A stretch of 43,227 bases of DNA from Pseudoalteromonas sp. NBT06-2 (GCF_002276045.1 NZ_NQMR01000023.1:1-43227); one strand, 5' to 3'; counted from the first letter of the stretch, positions 1 through 9,723 are shown. Made by a program: numbers and translations. Notes: generated by a model not told the origin, from the sequence alone.

Positions 1-133
1 GCGCAAGTGTTTTTTTGAGAAAATCATCTTTTTTTGACTGTTCGCTCACTATATAAACAAAACATCCTAGAATAGGACGTTTCTATTGAGTAAAGCCTGT
101 AAAAAAGGCTTTCTAGTATATTTAGGTTAGGAC

Positions 134-610
134 CTATTTAACGAAGATCTCCATTTCTTCTCCAATTTGCTTACGCATGTCCATTAAACGTATTGCAGTA
201 TCATGCTGCTTAATATCAGCTTCAGATTCTGGCACCCATTTTGGAATTTCAATTTTTTGACCTGTTTCATCAACAGCAACCATAATCACAATACAATGTG
301 TTGTGATACGTCTATTTAATGATTTTGGATCACAAGCAGTTACTTCTAATGCAATATGCATTGAAGATGTACCGGTATAAATAACTTTGGCTTCCACTTC
401 AACTAAACTACCTACATGTATAGGTGCAACAAATCGAATACCACCGGCATAAGCTGTAACACAATAGCGCCCACTCCAACCTGCAGAGCATGCATAAGCA
501 GCTAGATCAATCCATTTCATTACTGCGCCACCATGCACTTTGCCCCCAAAATTAACATCTTGCGGCTCTGCTAAAAATCTTAATGTAATATCGCGTTGCG
601 GTTTTTTCAT
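134..610 (-). CDS. Acyl-CoA thioesterase, hotdog fold (YciA/BFIT type)
   Basis: Predicted cytoplasmic enzyme that hydrolyses acyl-CoA to free acid and CoA. The 158-residue length fits a single hotdog domain of the YciA/acyl-CoA hydrolase group. After a short N-terminal strand comes the core motif HGGAVMKWID (about residues 26-35), where the hotdog helix carries the catalytic Asp (D35), with N20 a few residues upstream. The strand segment RFVAPIHVGSLVEVEAKV (about 59-76) is typical of the family. There is no signal peptide or membrane segment. It is transcribed away from dbpA, with about 200 bp between the two genes. A weak hairpin (AAAGCC/GGCTTT, 92-112) follows its stop. The family assignment is secure; the preferred acyl chain cannot be read from sequence. 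Confidence 0.88.
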   Translation of the reverse strand: MKKPQRDITLRFLAEPQDVNFGGKVHGGAVMKWIDLAAYACSAGWSGRYCVTAYAGGIRFVAPIHVGSLVEVEAKVIYTGTSSMHIALEVTACDPKSLNRRITTHCIVIMVAVDETGQKIEIPKWVPESEADIKQHDTAIRLMDMRKQIGEEMEIFVK

Positions 611-808
611 GATGTACTCTCTATAATGCCTAATGAAATAAGTTATTTTTCAACTATATAAAGTATTATTTAATAATAGAACAAAGTTAGTCAAAGCATA
701 AAGCTATAAATCTGATATTATATAAGGTCAAAACGGCCTAAAAGTACAGCTTTGTACTCAAGGTCTATTATATACAGGTCATAACAGATCAATTATAGGA
801 AAAACACC

Positions 809-2194
809 TTGAGTCAAACCACCTTTACATCCGTTAAGTTACAACCAGCCCTTATAGAGAATCTAACTTCTCTGGGTTATAACAATATGACGCAAATTCA
901 AGCCGAAAGTCTACCCCATGTTCTTGCGGGTAAAGATGTGATTGCACAAGGAAAAACTGGTTCTGGAAAAACTGCAGCTTTCGGTTTAGGCATATTAGAG
1001 AAATTACAAGTTAAACAATTTCGAATTCAATCATTGGTACTTTGTCCTACACGAGAATTAGCAGATCAAGTTGCCAAAGAAATTAGAAAACTAGCCCGTA
1101 GCATCCATAACATTAAAGTATTAACCATTTGTGGTGGTATGCCATTTGGTCCGCAAGTAGGTTCTTTAGAGCACGGTGCACATATTATTGTTGGAACTCC
1201 AGGCAGAATAGAAGATCACTTATATCGCGGTACGTTAAAGTTAGATAATGTGACCACTTTAGTTCTTGATGAAGCTGATCGTATGTTAGAGATGGGCTTT
1301 CAATCAGCTATTGATGCTATTACTGATGCTACCCCTGATAATAAACAAACATTATTATTCAGTGCGACTTTCCCTGATTCAATCAAAACCGTAGCAGAAC
1401 ATATCATGGTTGATCCTATAATGGTTAAAGTGGCGTCTTCTGATAACAATACAAACATTCGTCAATATTTTTATAAAGTTGAAAATAATAAGCAGCGTTT
1501 AGTTGCCCTTCGTTTATTACTTTTAAAACACCGTCCTGAAAGTTGTGTTGTATTTTGTAATACGAAACTTGAAACACAAAGAATATCTGATGAATTAAAT
1601 AACTTTGGCTTAAGTGCACTAGCATTAAACGGTGACTTAGAGCAAAGAGACAGAGATCAAACCTTAGTTCGCTTTACTAATAAAAGTGTCTGTATTTTAG
1701 TTGCAACTGATGTTGCAGCTCGAGGTTTAGATGTTGACTCGCTTGATATGGTGATCAACTTTGAAGTTGTTCGTGATCCTGAAGTACATGTACATCGTAT
1801 TGGACGTACAGGTCGAGCCGGTAAAAAAGGTGTTGCTCACTCTATTTTCATCGAAACAGAAACACATCGTTTCGAAAAAGTTTCTGAGTATATGAATCAA
1901 GAATTCGATATTTCTGTATTACCACCATTTAGCATATTAGAAAAACCTGGTTACAAACCTGAATGGGCCACATTACAAATTGATGGTGGTAAAAAGCAAA
2001 AAGTGCGTCCTGGAGATATCTTAGGTGCATTAACAGGTAAAAATGGTATTGCTGGTAAACAAGTTGGCAAAATCAATATGTTTGATAACTGGGCATATGT
2101 AGCAGTACATAAAGATGCTTCAAAGCCAGCCCTTGCAAAATTATCGGAAGGTAAATTAAAAGGTCGCTCATTTAGAGTAAGACGTATTAGATAA
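809..2194 (+). CDS. dbpA: ATP-dependent RNA helicase DbpA (DEAD-box)
   Basis: DEAD-box helicase that in E. coli is activated by hairpin 92 of 23S rRNA and acts in large-subunit assembly. The 461 residues match the usual DbpA length. In order: Q motif (F6 to Q31), Walker A GKTGSGKT (48-55), PTREL (80-84), GG and TPGR (130-133), DEAD (154-157), SAT (185-187), then the second RecA domain with VATDVAARGLD and HRIGRTGRAG. A basic C-terminal domain (about 390-461) ends in RSFRVRRIR, the DbpA RNA-binding domain that separates it from other DEAD-box proteins. The start is TTG at 809, preceded by TAGGA at 796-800; no better ATG lies upstream in frame. The leader carries a small hairpin (AGTACA-GCTT-TGTACT, 743-758). 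The DUF3622 gene follows after 62 bp and may be co-transcribed. Confidence 0.95.
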   Translation: MSQTTFTSVKLQPALIENLTSLGYNNMTQIQAESLPHVLAGKDVIAQGKTGSGKTAAFGLGILEKLQVKQFRIQSLVLCPTRELADQVAKEIRKLARSIHNIKVLTICGGMPFGPQVGSLEHGAHIIVGTPGRIEDHLYRGTLKLDNVTTLVLDEADRMLEMGFQSAIDAITDATPDNKQTLLFSATFPDSIKTVAEHIMVDPIMVKVASSDNNTNIRQYFYKVENNKQRLVALRLLLLKHRPESCVVFCNTKLETQRISDELNNFGLSALALNGDLEQRDRDQTLVRFTNKSVCILVATDVAARGLDVDSLDMVINFEVVRDPEVHVHRIGRTGRAGKKGVAHSIFIETETHRFEKVSEYMNQEFDISVLPPFSILEKPGYKPEWATLQIDGGKKQKVRPGDILGALTGKNGIAGKQVGKINMFDNWAYVAVHKDASKPALAKLSEGKLKGRSFRVRRIR

Positions 2195-2256
2195 CGACAC
2201 TTATCGCCTTAAAAATTAGATATATATTAAATACACAGAATTTAGGAAATAAAAAC

Positions 2257-2583
2257 ATGGTACAAGAAAAGAAATTTGATTACACCGTAATTCAAGACGG
2301 TGAAAAATGGCATGCTGAGATCACTCGTCGTGTTTCTGCTAGAAAAACAAGCGTTTCTAAGCGTAAGAAAGGGTTTGAATCTCAAGAAGCTGCAGAGCAA
2401 TGGAGTAAAGAACAGTTAGAATTATTCTTACAAAATCTACAAGAACGTAATAAGCGTAAAGCTGAAAAACGTGTAGTTAGAAATGAGGTTGAAGCAAAAG
2501 CTATTGAAAAAGAAGAAGAATATAAATCTAAACGTTTAGCTGCTCGTCTTGCTGCTGAAGAAGAAAGAGAAGAAGACGAATAA
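2257..2583 (+). CDS. DUF3622-type small basic protein
   Basis: Cytoplasmic 108-residue protein of unknown function, recognised as the DUF3622 type found in marine Gammaproteobacteria. Residues 7-55 form the conserved part (FDYTVIQDGEKWHAEITRR, then a Lys/Arg-rich stretch and an FESQEAAEQWSKEQL helix). Residues 56-108 are a highly charged helix, likely coiled coil, ending in an acidic tail (EEEREEDE). It lies 62 bp downstream of dbpA on the same strand, so co-expression is likely. The charge pattern and position suggest a nucleic-acid or ribosome-associated role, but that is inference only. A stem-loop follows its stop. ATG 2257 has TAGGAAA about 10 bases upstream. Confidence 0.8.
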   Translation: MVQEKKFDYTVIQDGEKWHAEITRRVSARKTSVSKRKKGFESQEAAEQWSKEQLELFLQNLQERNKRKAEKRVVRNEVEAKAIEKEEEYKSKRLAARLAAEEEREEDE

Positions 2584-2596
2584 ACTCGCTACACGA

Positions 2597-2629
2597 TTTT
2601 ATAAAGTCCATTTGGTGGACTTTATAAAA
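2597..2629. terminator. 14-bp stem-loop between convergent genes
   Basis: A perfect inverted repeat lies here: TTTTATAAAGTCCA (2597-2610), loop TTTGG, TGGACTTTATAAAA (2616-2629). It sits between the DUF3622 gene and the convergent exonuclease gene. The stem is AT-rich at its base and the U-tract is part of the stem, so it is a plausible but not textbook bidirectional terminator. Confidence 0.55.
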
Positions 2630-2658
2630 TAAAAAAGCTTAATTTATCAGCTCAGAAA

Positions 2659-3282
2659 TTACTTCCAATTACTTAATACATCATGCACTGATTTTTTAGG
2701 TGTTTTAACTAGTTTTTTCACTAATGAAAATTCAATATCAGTTAAACCATAATCATTTTTTATATCATCTAACATAGTAATCCAAAGCTTCGCTGTCATT
2801 TGGGAATCAAATAAAGCTCTGTGAAAACCACCATCTGCAGAAATATTTTTATATTTAATTAAATCCCCCAACTTATGCGTTGGTGCACTTTGATAAATTC
2901 GACGCGCTAATAACATAGAACAGCTAAATTCACCCGAGTAACTTCGTGAAATTTGATTTAGTTCGGCATCTAAAAATCGTTTATCAAAAGAAGCGTTGTG
3001 CGCGACTAAGTTTGAACCTTCAATAAAGTCTGCAAACTCATTCATTACTTGAGCACAAGTAGGCATACCATTTAACATCTGATTACTGATCCCAGTGTAA
3101 TCTTCAATAAAACCACTGATACGAAAGCCGGGATCCATTAATTGACTAAAAGATTCTGTTACTTCTGAATTTTCAATGCGCACAGCACCTATTTCAATTG
3201 CACGATCACCCATATTTGGCGATAAGCCTGTTGTTTCAAAATCGAGAATTACTAAGGAGCTTGCTGAGTTGTTAAATGCCAT
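2659..3282 (-). CDS. DEDDh 3'-5' exonuclease (DnaQ/PolC epsilon-like)
   Basis: Predicted 3'-5' exonuclease, 207 residues, of the DnaQ-like superfamily. All five DEDDh residues are visible: D14 and E16 in ILDFETTGL (Exo I), D100 in NLVAHNASFD (Exo II), and H154 with D159 in HRALFDSQ (Exo III). It therefore uses the His-type, two-metal mechanism. It lacks the C-terminal tail of the replicative epsilon subunit that binds polymerase alpha, and resembles the stand-alone exonucleases of Alteromonadales with a C-terminal extension (about 172-207). Likely roles are proofreading-like trimming or single-strand DNA or RNA degradation; the substrate is not readable. It is convergent with DUF3622 and divergent from the metalloprotease. 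Confidence 0.88.
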   Translation of the reverse strand: MAFNNSASSLVILDFETTGLSPNMGDRAIEIGAVRIENSEVTESFSQLMDPGFRISGFIEDYTGISNQMLNGMPTCAQVMNEFADFIEGSNLVAHNASFDKRFLDAELNQISRSYSGEFSCSMLLARRIYQSAPTHKLGDLIKYKNISADGGFHRALFDSQMTAKLWITMLDDIKNDYGLTDIEFSLVKKLVKTPKKSVHDVLSNWK

Positions 3283-3446
3283 GCTGAATTTCTGCTATAA
3301 AATTTTGCATATTTTACGCTTATTATATATTTCGAGCCATTATATTTCATTAATATTTTCTTACGTTTACCCTTTGTTAAGCACTTATAAAGCATGTAAC
3401 TTAATATTGTAAAAATATAGACCCAAATTAATAAAGGAAGCTACAA

Positions 3447-5975
3447 ATGAAATTTACCAATATATCTTTAGTACTTGCGCTCGTAATTTCAGGAAGCAGT
3501 ACAGCCTATGCAGCGGATAAACACAAAAAAGATAATAAGAATAAAAAAAATAAAACACTCACCGAATTATTAAAAAATAAAGTAGTAGCTAAAGGTCTAT
3601 TAACTTTTTACCAAGATAAAAAAACCGGTGAAAACTTAATGCTATTAAATAATAACCAATTAAATACTCCTATTTTATATTTTGCCCATACCGTTGACGG
3701 TGTAACAGATGCAGGTCATTTTAGAGGCGCTTACAGAGAAACAAAAATAATAGAATTTAGGCGTTACTTTAACCGCATTGACATTATAAGCAAAACAGCT
3801 AGACATAAATTTGATCCTAAAAATCCGATCAGTAAAACACAAAATGCCAATATCTCAGAAGCTGTGCTAGCAAGTATAAAAATCGAAAAAGAAGAAAAAG
3901 GCCAAATAGCCCTTAAAGTAAATAAGCTCTTTTTAAGCGAAGCATTACATAAAGTGTCACCTTGGGCGCGACTCAATGATAAAAACGCTAAAAAACGTTT
4001 TAATTTAGGAAAACTAAACGGTAAGAAATCACGCATAATTAGCAAGCGTAGCTACGATAATAACGTAGATGTTGTAGTTGATTATGTATTTAATAACAGC
4101 AACCCTAAAGTATACGGCTCAAAAGCAGTTACCGATCCCCGTTCAGTCTCAATTAAAATCCAACATTCGTTTGTCGAATTACCTAAAAATGACTTTAAGC
4201 CGCGCTTAGATGATGCACGTATAGGTTATTTCACTCAGCAATATGATCAAATGACATCAAGTGAGTGGGCACCATATCAAGATGTCATTAATCGCTGGGA
4301 TTTAACTAAAAAAGACCCTTCTGCAGCATTATCTGAACCAATCAAACCGATTGTTTGGTGGATAGAAAATACAACACCCCATGAATGGCGCAAAACAATT
4401 GAGGAAGCCGTTTTAGATTGGAATATTTCATTTGAAAAAGCAGGCTTTAAAAAAGCGATTCAAGTAAAAGTCCAACCAGATGATGCTAAATGGGACGCAG
4501 GTGATATTAATTACAATGTATTACGCTGGACGTCTTCACCACGCCCATCATTTGGTGGTTACGGCCCATCATTAGCAAATCCATTTACTGGTGAAATATT
4601 GGGTGCCGACATAATGTTGGAATTCGTATTTATGAAAAACCGTTGGGTATACGACAAGTTATATAGCCAAGGCGCAGCAAGCTTAACTGATATAACAGCG
4701 CAAATTGAGGGTTTAAAATGTAGTGCAGGTCACGATTTACAACAGGGCATGATGTTAGGAAAAGTTTTAGCAAATGGTTCATCAATCCATGAAAAAGCAT
4801 TATTAGATGAAGGCCTTCGCAATCTTATTCTACATGAAGTAGGTCATACATTAGGGCTTAGCCATAATATGAAAGCTTCTATCCTTTGGAATGAAAAAGA
4901 AGTCTATGATAAATCGTTAACTAAAGGTATTTTAACTGGATCAGTAATGGATTATACACCAGCAAATGTAGCACCTATTGGTGTAGCACAAGGTGATTAC
5001 TTTCAAGTAAAACCTGGCTCATATGATAACTGGGCAATTGAATACGGTTATTCTACAGCATTAGATGATGAGATTGCTGAGAAACAAAGATTAAACAAAA
5101 TTTTATCTCGCTCTGCTGAAAAAGGTTTAGCTTTTGGTAATGATGCTGACGATATGCGCCGACCAGGTCAACATATAGACCCACGTATCATGATAGGTGA
5201 TATGTCTTCAGATCCAGTAGCCTATGCCACTGACCGTATGGCATTAATAAATCATACTTTTGGTAAACTAAAAAAACGCTCATTAACTGAAGGAGATTCA
5301 TATCAACAACTACTGATCTCTGCTAATGTTTTATACGGACAATACAAAAAGCAAGCTGAGGTAATTTCGCGCCAAATTGGTGGTGTTTATGTTGAGCGTA
5401 ATTTTGTTGATAGTAAAACTGCCTCACAACCTTATACACCAGTACCAAAGGCAACACAAAAAGCGGCGATGACTGCGCTGAGTAAATACGTGTTTGCATC
5501 AAATACATTAGTAGCGATACAACCGCTTTATACGCATTTACAACACCAACGCCGTGGCTTTAGTCACTACGCTAAAAATGAAGACCCTAAAGGTCATAAA
5601 ATGGTGTTAAATATACAAAAATCCGTATTAAATCAGTTATTACATGCAAATGTTTTACAACGTATTTCTGATACTAGCTTATATGGTAATGAATATGACT
5701 TAACAAGCTTTATGGAAGATTTAACATCTTCAATATTTGTGGATGAAAAATCAGTTAACTCGATGAGCAAAAACCTACAAATTGAATATGTACAAAGATT
5801 AATTAAAATCGCTGGCATAAGTAAAAAATCAGCATACGATAATTTAGCTAAAGCATCAGCGCTGTATCAATTACAAACTATTTCTGGGCAAGATGCTCCT
5901 TGGGGTGCAGATGACTCAACAAAAGCACACAAAGCATATTTAGATTTGATCATCAAAAGAGCTCTAGAAGCTTAA
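3447..5975 (+). CDS. Secreted zinc metalloprotease, DUF5117/DUF4953 type
   Basis: Large exported metallopeptidase (842 residues). A signal peptide is visible at 1-22 (basic start, hydrophobic core, cleavage near AYAAD). A Lys/Asn-rich stretch follows (23-45). The middle (about 45-300) fits the DUF5117-type domain. The catalytic part carries HEVGHTLGLSH with zinc ligands H463, H467 and H473 and base E464. A Met-turn SVMDYT (M501) places it with the metzincins. The C-terminal third is helical and conserved in DUF4953 proteins. ATG 3447 has AAGGAAG just upstream. It stands alone, with a strong terminator after it. The likely job is degradation of extracellular or periplasmic protein. The fold is well supported; the substrate is unknown. 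Confidence 0.87.
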   Translation: MKFTNISLVLALVISGSSTAYAADKHKKDNKNKKNKTLTELLKNKVVAKGLLTFYQDKKTGENLMLLNNNQLNTPILYFAHTVDGVTDAGHFRGAYRETKIIEFRRYFNRIDIISKTARHKFDPKNPISKTQNANISEAVLASIKIEKEEKGQIALKVNKLFLSEALHKVSPWARLNDKNAKKRFNLGKLNGKKSRIISKRSYDNNVDVVVDYVFNNSNPKVYGSKAVTDPRSVSIKIQHSFVELPKNDFKPRLDDARIGYFTQQYDQMTSSEWAPYQDVINRWDLTKKDPSAALSEPIKPIVWWIENTTPHEWRKTIEEAVLDWNISFEKAGFKKAIQVKVQPDDAKWDAGDINYNVLRWTSSPRPSFGGYGPSLANPFTGEILGADIMLEFVFMKNRWVYDKLYSQGAASLTDITAQIEGLKCSAGHDLQQGMMLGKVLANGSSIHEKALLDEGLRNLILHEVGHTLGLSHNMKASILWNEKEVYDKSLTKGILTGSVMDYTPANVAPIGVAQGDYFQVKPGSYDNWAIEYGYSTALDDEIAEKQRLNKILSRSAEKGLAFGNDADDMRRPGQHIDPRIMIGDMSSDPVAYATDRMALINHTFGKLKKRSLTEGDSYQQLLISANVLYGQYKKQAEVISRQIGGVYVERNFVDSKTASQPYTPVPKATQKAAMTALSKYVFASNTLVAIQPLYTHLQHQRRGFSHYAKNEDPKGHKMVLNIQKSVLNQLLHANVLQRISDTSLYGNEYDLTSFMEDLTSSIFVDEKSVNSMSKNLQIEYVQRLIKIAGISKKSAYDNLAKASALYQLQTISGQDAPWGADDSTKAHKAYLDLIIKRALEA

Positions 5976-5998
5976 ACTTTTAAATCACGATAAAAATC

Positions 5999-6031
5999 AA
6001 ATGCACTTAATAGCAAATATTAAGTGCATTT
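5999..6031. terminator. Bidirectional rho-independent terminator
   Basis: A perfect 14-bp stem lies here: AAATGCACTTAATA (5999-6012), loop GCAAA, TATTAAGTGCATTT (6018-6031). It is followed by TTATTTTT on the plus strand, with an A-rich stretch before the left arm. It ends the metalloprotease gene and can serve the convergent solute-binding pseudogene. Confidence 0.85.
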
Positions 6032-6570
6032 TTATTTTTCACTATTTGGTATATTCGGATATAAAAATTGAATCGCTTTATTAATTTTAGCTAACGATTC
6101 AGGGTTTTTATCTAAATATCCCTTTGATAAATAGATGCCAAAAGGCCTTACTTTTTGTACTACGCTTTTATATTTCAGATTTGAATGACCTAATTTTCCT
6201 ATTGCTTCTAAAAAAACAGCTTCAGATAAAAATAGTGCATCTAAACGGCCTTTACTGAGCATTTTCAAAAGTGTTTGTGGTTCAAGAACTCCTGATACAG
6301 ATCTAAATTCATTTTTATTAAGCCATTTATGGGTTCGGAATGGCCTATTTTAATTTCATATATGGCACGATCATAGTCTGTGGTTAATTTTAAGTTATAT
6401 GTTATACCTGCTTGGTCCAATATTTGGGTTACGCGAGTAATGCCTATTCCTGTTAATTCACCATCTTTTTGATAAGTATAAGGAGGAAAGTTGGGCAAAA
6501 TAAATCTAACTGACTCTACTGCAAAGAGCCAAGGACTAAAAAATAAAAAAATAACACTTCTTAAATTCAT
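6032..6570 (-). pseudogene. Broken periplasmic solute-binding protein (SBP_bac_3 type)
   Basis: This is a remnant of a family-3 periplasmic amino-acid-binding protein. The 5' part (6570 back to about 6300) encodes a signal peptide (SVIFLFFSPWLFAVES) and the first lobe (FILPNFPPYTYQKDGELTGI, then DRAIYEI). Reading then shifts near 6295. In the new frame it resumes with VSGVLEPQTLLKMLSKGRLDAL and a typical C-terminal lobe ending about residue 78 of the second piece. The two pieces total about 180 residues, whereas the family is about 240-270, so besides the frameshift an internal segment of some 70-80 residues (the hinge and much of lobe 2) is missing. This is deletion plus frameshift, not a simple sequencing slip. 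No transporter genes adjoin it. Confidence 0.78.
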
Positions 6571-6655
6571 TAGCCCTATTTAATCAATTTATTTATAGCT
6601 AGTAAGTATAGCTAATATATTAACTATTCCTTAAAATTTCACCAAAATTATAAAT

Positions 6656-7564
6656 TTATTGCTTTATAATCTGGAATTTCCAAAAATAACATAGTATCGG
6701 TTTTTTAATTTGTGTAATCACATTACCTAGTACAACACATAATAAACCTAAAGTCGAAAACACAGTCCATTGATAGTTTTCAAATATACTTGAAATAATT
6801 AAAGCAACTATTGGCGTGATCACTAATAAATATGAGGCATTATTGGCCCCGATTCTATCTACTAATAATAAATATACCGTAAAACCAATAACCGATGCTG
6901 GAATAGCTAAATAAGCAAGACTTGCTAAATAACGTGTACTTAAAGTGATTTCAAAACTTAACCCTTTAAATAAAATAATAAGTAATAAAGTAATACAGCC
7001 ATATATCATGGCATAGCTAGTCGCTGTAAAAGGCTGAACTTTATTTTTGTTATTACGAATACTTATCATATTGCCAATAGAAAAACACCAAGTTCCTGCT
7101 AGTGCATAAAACAAACCAAGCAAAACCTCTTTAGATAAATTGGTTTGCATTAAATCTCCTGCAAATAATAAACTAATACCCGTTAAACCAATTACCGCAC
7201 CGAACCAAAAGTTATTACTGGCTTTTATACCATAAAAAATTCGACCGTGAACTGCATTAAAAATAGGCGCGGTAGCCATAATAACAGCGGTTAAACCACT
7301 CGCAATATAAGTGGTAGAACTGTAAAAGAATAAAAAATTACAACAAAATAAACAAGCCCCCTGAACAGCGAAGTATTTTTGATCTGTTATTTTCACCGAT
7401 TGCAGTTTATTAAATGCTTTTCCGATAATAAACATCACTATCGCAGCAAATAAAAAACGATATAAAATAGATACTTCCATAGGTGTGCTTCCTTGCTGCC
7501 ATTTAATTGCAATCCAAGAAAATCCCCATACAAAAATCATTAATGCATATAAAAAAGCAGTCAT
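6656..7564 (-). CDS. EamA-family (DMT) inner-membrane exporter
   Basis: Drug/metabolite transporter superfamily protein with about ten predicted membrane helices in two EamA repeats. Characteristic features are FVWGFSWIAIKWQQGS near the start, SILYRF at the end of helix 1-2, and GLTAVIMATAPIF in the first half. The second half ends with ISSIFENYQWTVFSTLGLLCVVLGNVI. I start it at ATG 7564, because GGGGA sits six bases upstream and family members begin here; an in-frame extension to 7627 is possible but adds only a poorly conserved stretch. It is divergent from an AraC regulator with about 146 bp between, which suggests that regulator controls it. The exported substrate (amino acid or toxic metabolite) is not readable. 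Confidence 0.85.
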   Translation of the reverse strand: MTAFLYALMIFVWGFSWIAIKWQQGSTPMEVSILYRFLFAAIVMFIIGKAFNKLQSVKITDQKYFAVQGACLFCCNFLFFYSSTTYIASGLTAVIMATAPIFNAVHGRIFYGIKASNNFWFGAVIGLTGISLLFAGDLMQTNLSKEVLLGLFYALAGTWCFSIGNMISIRNNKNKVQPFTATSYAMIYGCITLLLIILFKGLSFEITLSTRYLASLAYLAIPASVIGFTVYLLLVDRIGANNASYLLVITPIVALIISSIFENYQWTVFSTLGLLCVVLGNVITQIKKPILCYFWKFQIIKQ

Positions 7565-7710
7565 GTTCATTCCCCAACACATAATAAAAAAAAGATTATG
7601 AATCCATATGCCAAGCTTTTCTGTCACTATATTTTGTAAACTAACACAATATTGCGGTTATTATTTCCTGAAACCTTGAGCCCTTAATAGTTAACCGTTA
7701 AAGTTAATGT

Positions 7711-8589
7711 ATGAACGCTATTATTGAAAAAAGCATCAACAAAAAGCCTATCAGTTTTGAGCTATCAAAAAAAACCTGTGTAAGACAAAAGTCTTTAACG
7801 CATGGCTTAACGTGGGCACATTATCGTAATAAGGATGAGCACTTATCCTATGAAAATAAGAACCAACATACATTAAGTATGTACTTAACTGGTGGCTATA
7901 ATACCTTTAGAACCGATATTAAAGCGAACAAAGGTGCGCCAGGTAAGTTTTGTTTAATGCCTAAAGGTGCTGATAGCCAATGGCAGGTGGGTGATACCCA
8001 AGAATTTATGCATCTATATTTTGATGATACTTATATTAAGAAACTGGCATTAAGCGTATTTGATATTGATCCGCGAAGCGTGCAATTACCTGAACTTACT
8101 TTTACACAAGACTTAGGCTTAGAAGCTTTATTTCGCCACAATATGGCAACTGCTAATTGGCATACAAATGATATGCACTTGGCTATGGAACAAGTCACAG
8201 ACACCATCTTAATTTCCATGTTACAAAATATGGGAAATACAAAATTAAAAACACCATTAAAAGGCGGGTTATCTCCTAGAGTATACATTCTTGTATGTGA
8301 TTACATTCATGCCAATTATCAAAGGCAAATCTACTTATCTGAATTAGCTAAATTAGCGCAATTAAGTGAATATCATTTTTGTAGAATGTTTAAAGAAAGT
8401 TTAGCGCAAACACCACAAGAATATTTAGTGAAGGTGAGAATCGAGCATGTTAAAAATGCACTATTACACTCAACACAAAACTTAGCTGACATAGCATTAA
8501 AAGTTGGCTTTTCAAATCAAAGTCATATGGGCCGATACTTTAAAAAGCTTATAGGCATTTCCCCTAGAGAGTTTAGAAAGCTAGCTTAA
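7711..8589 (+). CDS. AraC-family transcriptional regulator
   Basis: A 292-residue regulator. Residues 1-180 form a cupin-like sensing region without an obvious ligand signature. Residues about 192-290 are the double helix-turn-helix of AraC/XylS proteins: first HTH in QRQIYLSELAKLAQLSEYHF, second in NLADIALKVGFSNQSHMGR, closing with the family signature FKKLIGISPREFRK. It is divergently transcribed from the EamA exporter, so local control of that exporter is the simplest inference. The intergenic region contains repeated GTTAA words (7691-7706) but no clear palindrome. ATG 7711 has only a weak ribosome-binding site, leaving the exact start somewhat open. Confidence 0.88.
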   Translation: MNAIIEKSINKKPISFELSKKTCVRQKSLTHGLTWAHYRNKDEHLSYENKNQHTLSMYLTGGYNTFRTDIKANKGAPGKFCLMPKGADSQWQVGDTQEFMHLYFDDTYIKKLALSVFDIDPRSVQLPELTFTQDLGLEALFRHNMATANWHTNDMHLAMEQVTDTILISMLQNMGNTKLKTPLKGGLSPRVYILVCDYIHANYQRQIYLSELAKLAQLSEYHFCRMFKESLAQTPQEYLVKVRIEHVKNALLHSTQNLADIALKVGFSNQSHMGRYFKKLIGISPREFRKLA

Positions 8590-8742
8590 CCAACTGATAT
8601 TTAAAACTAAAATTGTTTACAAAAATATAAAGTTTCACGCCTTAAGATAGTATTAATTTTAATTCTCATCTGACACCATTAGTTGATCGACCCTGAAATA
8701 GGGCCTTAATTGAAAACATAATGTAAGGAAGCATTAAATTAA

Positions 8743-9718
8743 ATGAATCATTTTATAAAGCTAACTTATTACTTTTACCAATTATTATTACAGACTGCGG
8801 TGATAACCCTTCTACCAAATATCCAGAGCAAACAATATTCCAACATATATACCCAAACCACTTCAAAATGCAGGGTTCAGTTGGAATTAGAAATGCTTTA
8901 GGCAAGGCATTGATTGAAGAACATGGTTATTCCCTTTTCAAAATCAATAACGCTGCATAAAGCATTTATAAACCAACCTTACAGGGACTTCTGAGCAAAT
9001 CATGCTCGTTGTTCCATCTTTTTTTAAGGGAGTAACCATTAATGCAAAGATGCGCCTAGATCATGAATTGCTCAGCAGTCCTGAACCTCACATCTTGAAG
9101 TGGCTTGGGTATATATATCATAGCAACACAAGATAGTGTAAAGCTAAAAGTGAATATTATTCTAATGATGTGATTTATTTTTCCTCTGTGAATGAAAAGC
9201 AGTTTTTAACAATAAATAGCGATAATAAATTTTAATTAAATGTACAAAGGTCAACTTTAGTAAGTGGTGATCAATTTATAGTTATATTTGAGCGTTCAAA
9301 CGGTAATATTTTAGAATCAATAGCTTCATTACCCGATTTTATTCAATTTATCTCTCCACTTGAAACACAATAAATTGACTATAGCTCTGAAGATTTGATC
9401 ATTGAATGAGACTTAGCTTTTACCAAAGAAAATGCATTATACCTACAGGGAGAATGTTTAGTAGAAACTTATCTATCCGATTTTAAGGATATATCAGGCT
9501 CTAGCTTTGACATTGCACCAGGCCAAACAAGTTTAATAATTGATTCAAATAGCTTACAAATAAAAGCTTGGTATGAACAGGATACTTGTGCAATAACTGC
9601 GCACTTTTATAATAAAAATTCAGGCTTAACTGATAAAGACTTTGCTGGCGGTACTTATAAAATTAGCAGCCATTCAACTCGTACATTCATATTAAATAAT
9701 TTAAAGGCAGGTAATTAA
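8743..9718 (+). pseudogene. Decayed lipoprotein-like gene interrupted by a miniature element
   Basis: A relic read in pieces. ATG 8743 opens MNHFIKL; after a frameshift the hydrophobic stretch LLLLPIIITDCGDN follows, with a Cys at a lipobox-like site. The reading ends at about 8845, where miniature element copy 1 is inserted, and resumes right after it at about 9117. The remainder has in-frame stops at about 9131, 9233, 9371 and 9407. Between the stops it reads coherently (YYSNDVIYFSSVNEKQFLT; GDQFIVIFERSNGNILESI; FDIAPGQTSLIIDSNSLQIK), ending with FILNNLKAGN and TAA 9716-9718. I do not recognise the family. Many stops plus an insertion show genuine decay. A barrel-protein relic follows directly, so the two probably formed an envelope operon. 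Confidence 0.7.
8846..9116 (+). mobile_element. Miniature inverted-repeat element, copy 1 (short form)
   Basis: An approximately 271-bp non-autonomous element. The left end TATACCCAAACCACTTCAA and right end CTTGAAGTGGCTTGGGTATA form terminal inverted repeats that extend with mismatches for about 35 bp. A second, inner inverted repeat of about 20 bp (GGACTTCTGAGCAAATCATG near 8986-9005 against CATGAATTGCTCAGCAGTCC near 9063-9082, 18 of 20 matching) can fold into a cruciform. It lacks the 48-bp internal block seen in copies 3 and 4. It sits inside the lipoprotein relic. Near-identical copies lie at 10340, 30706 and 42984, and an older relative at 37877. Confidence 0.88.
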
Positions 9719-9723
9719 TCATA

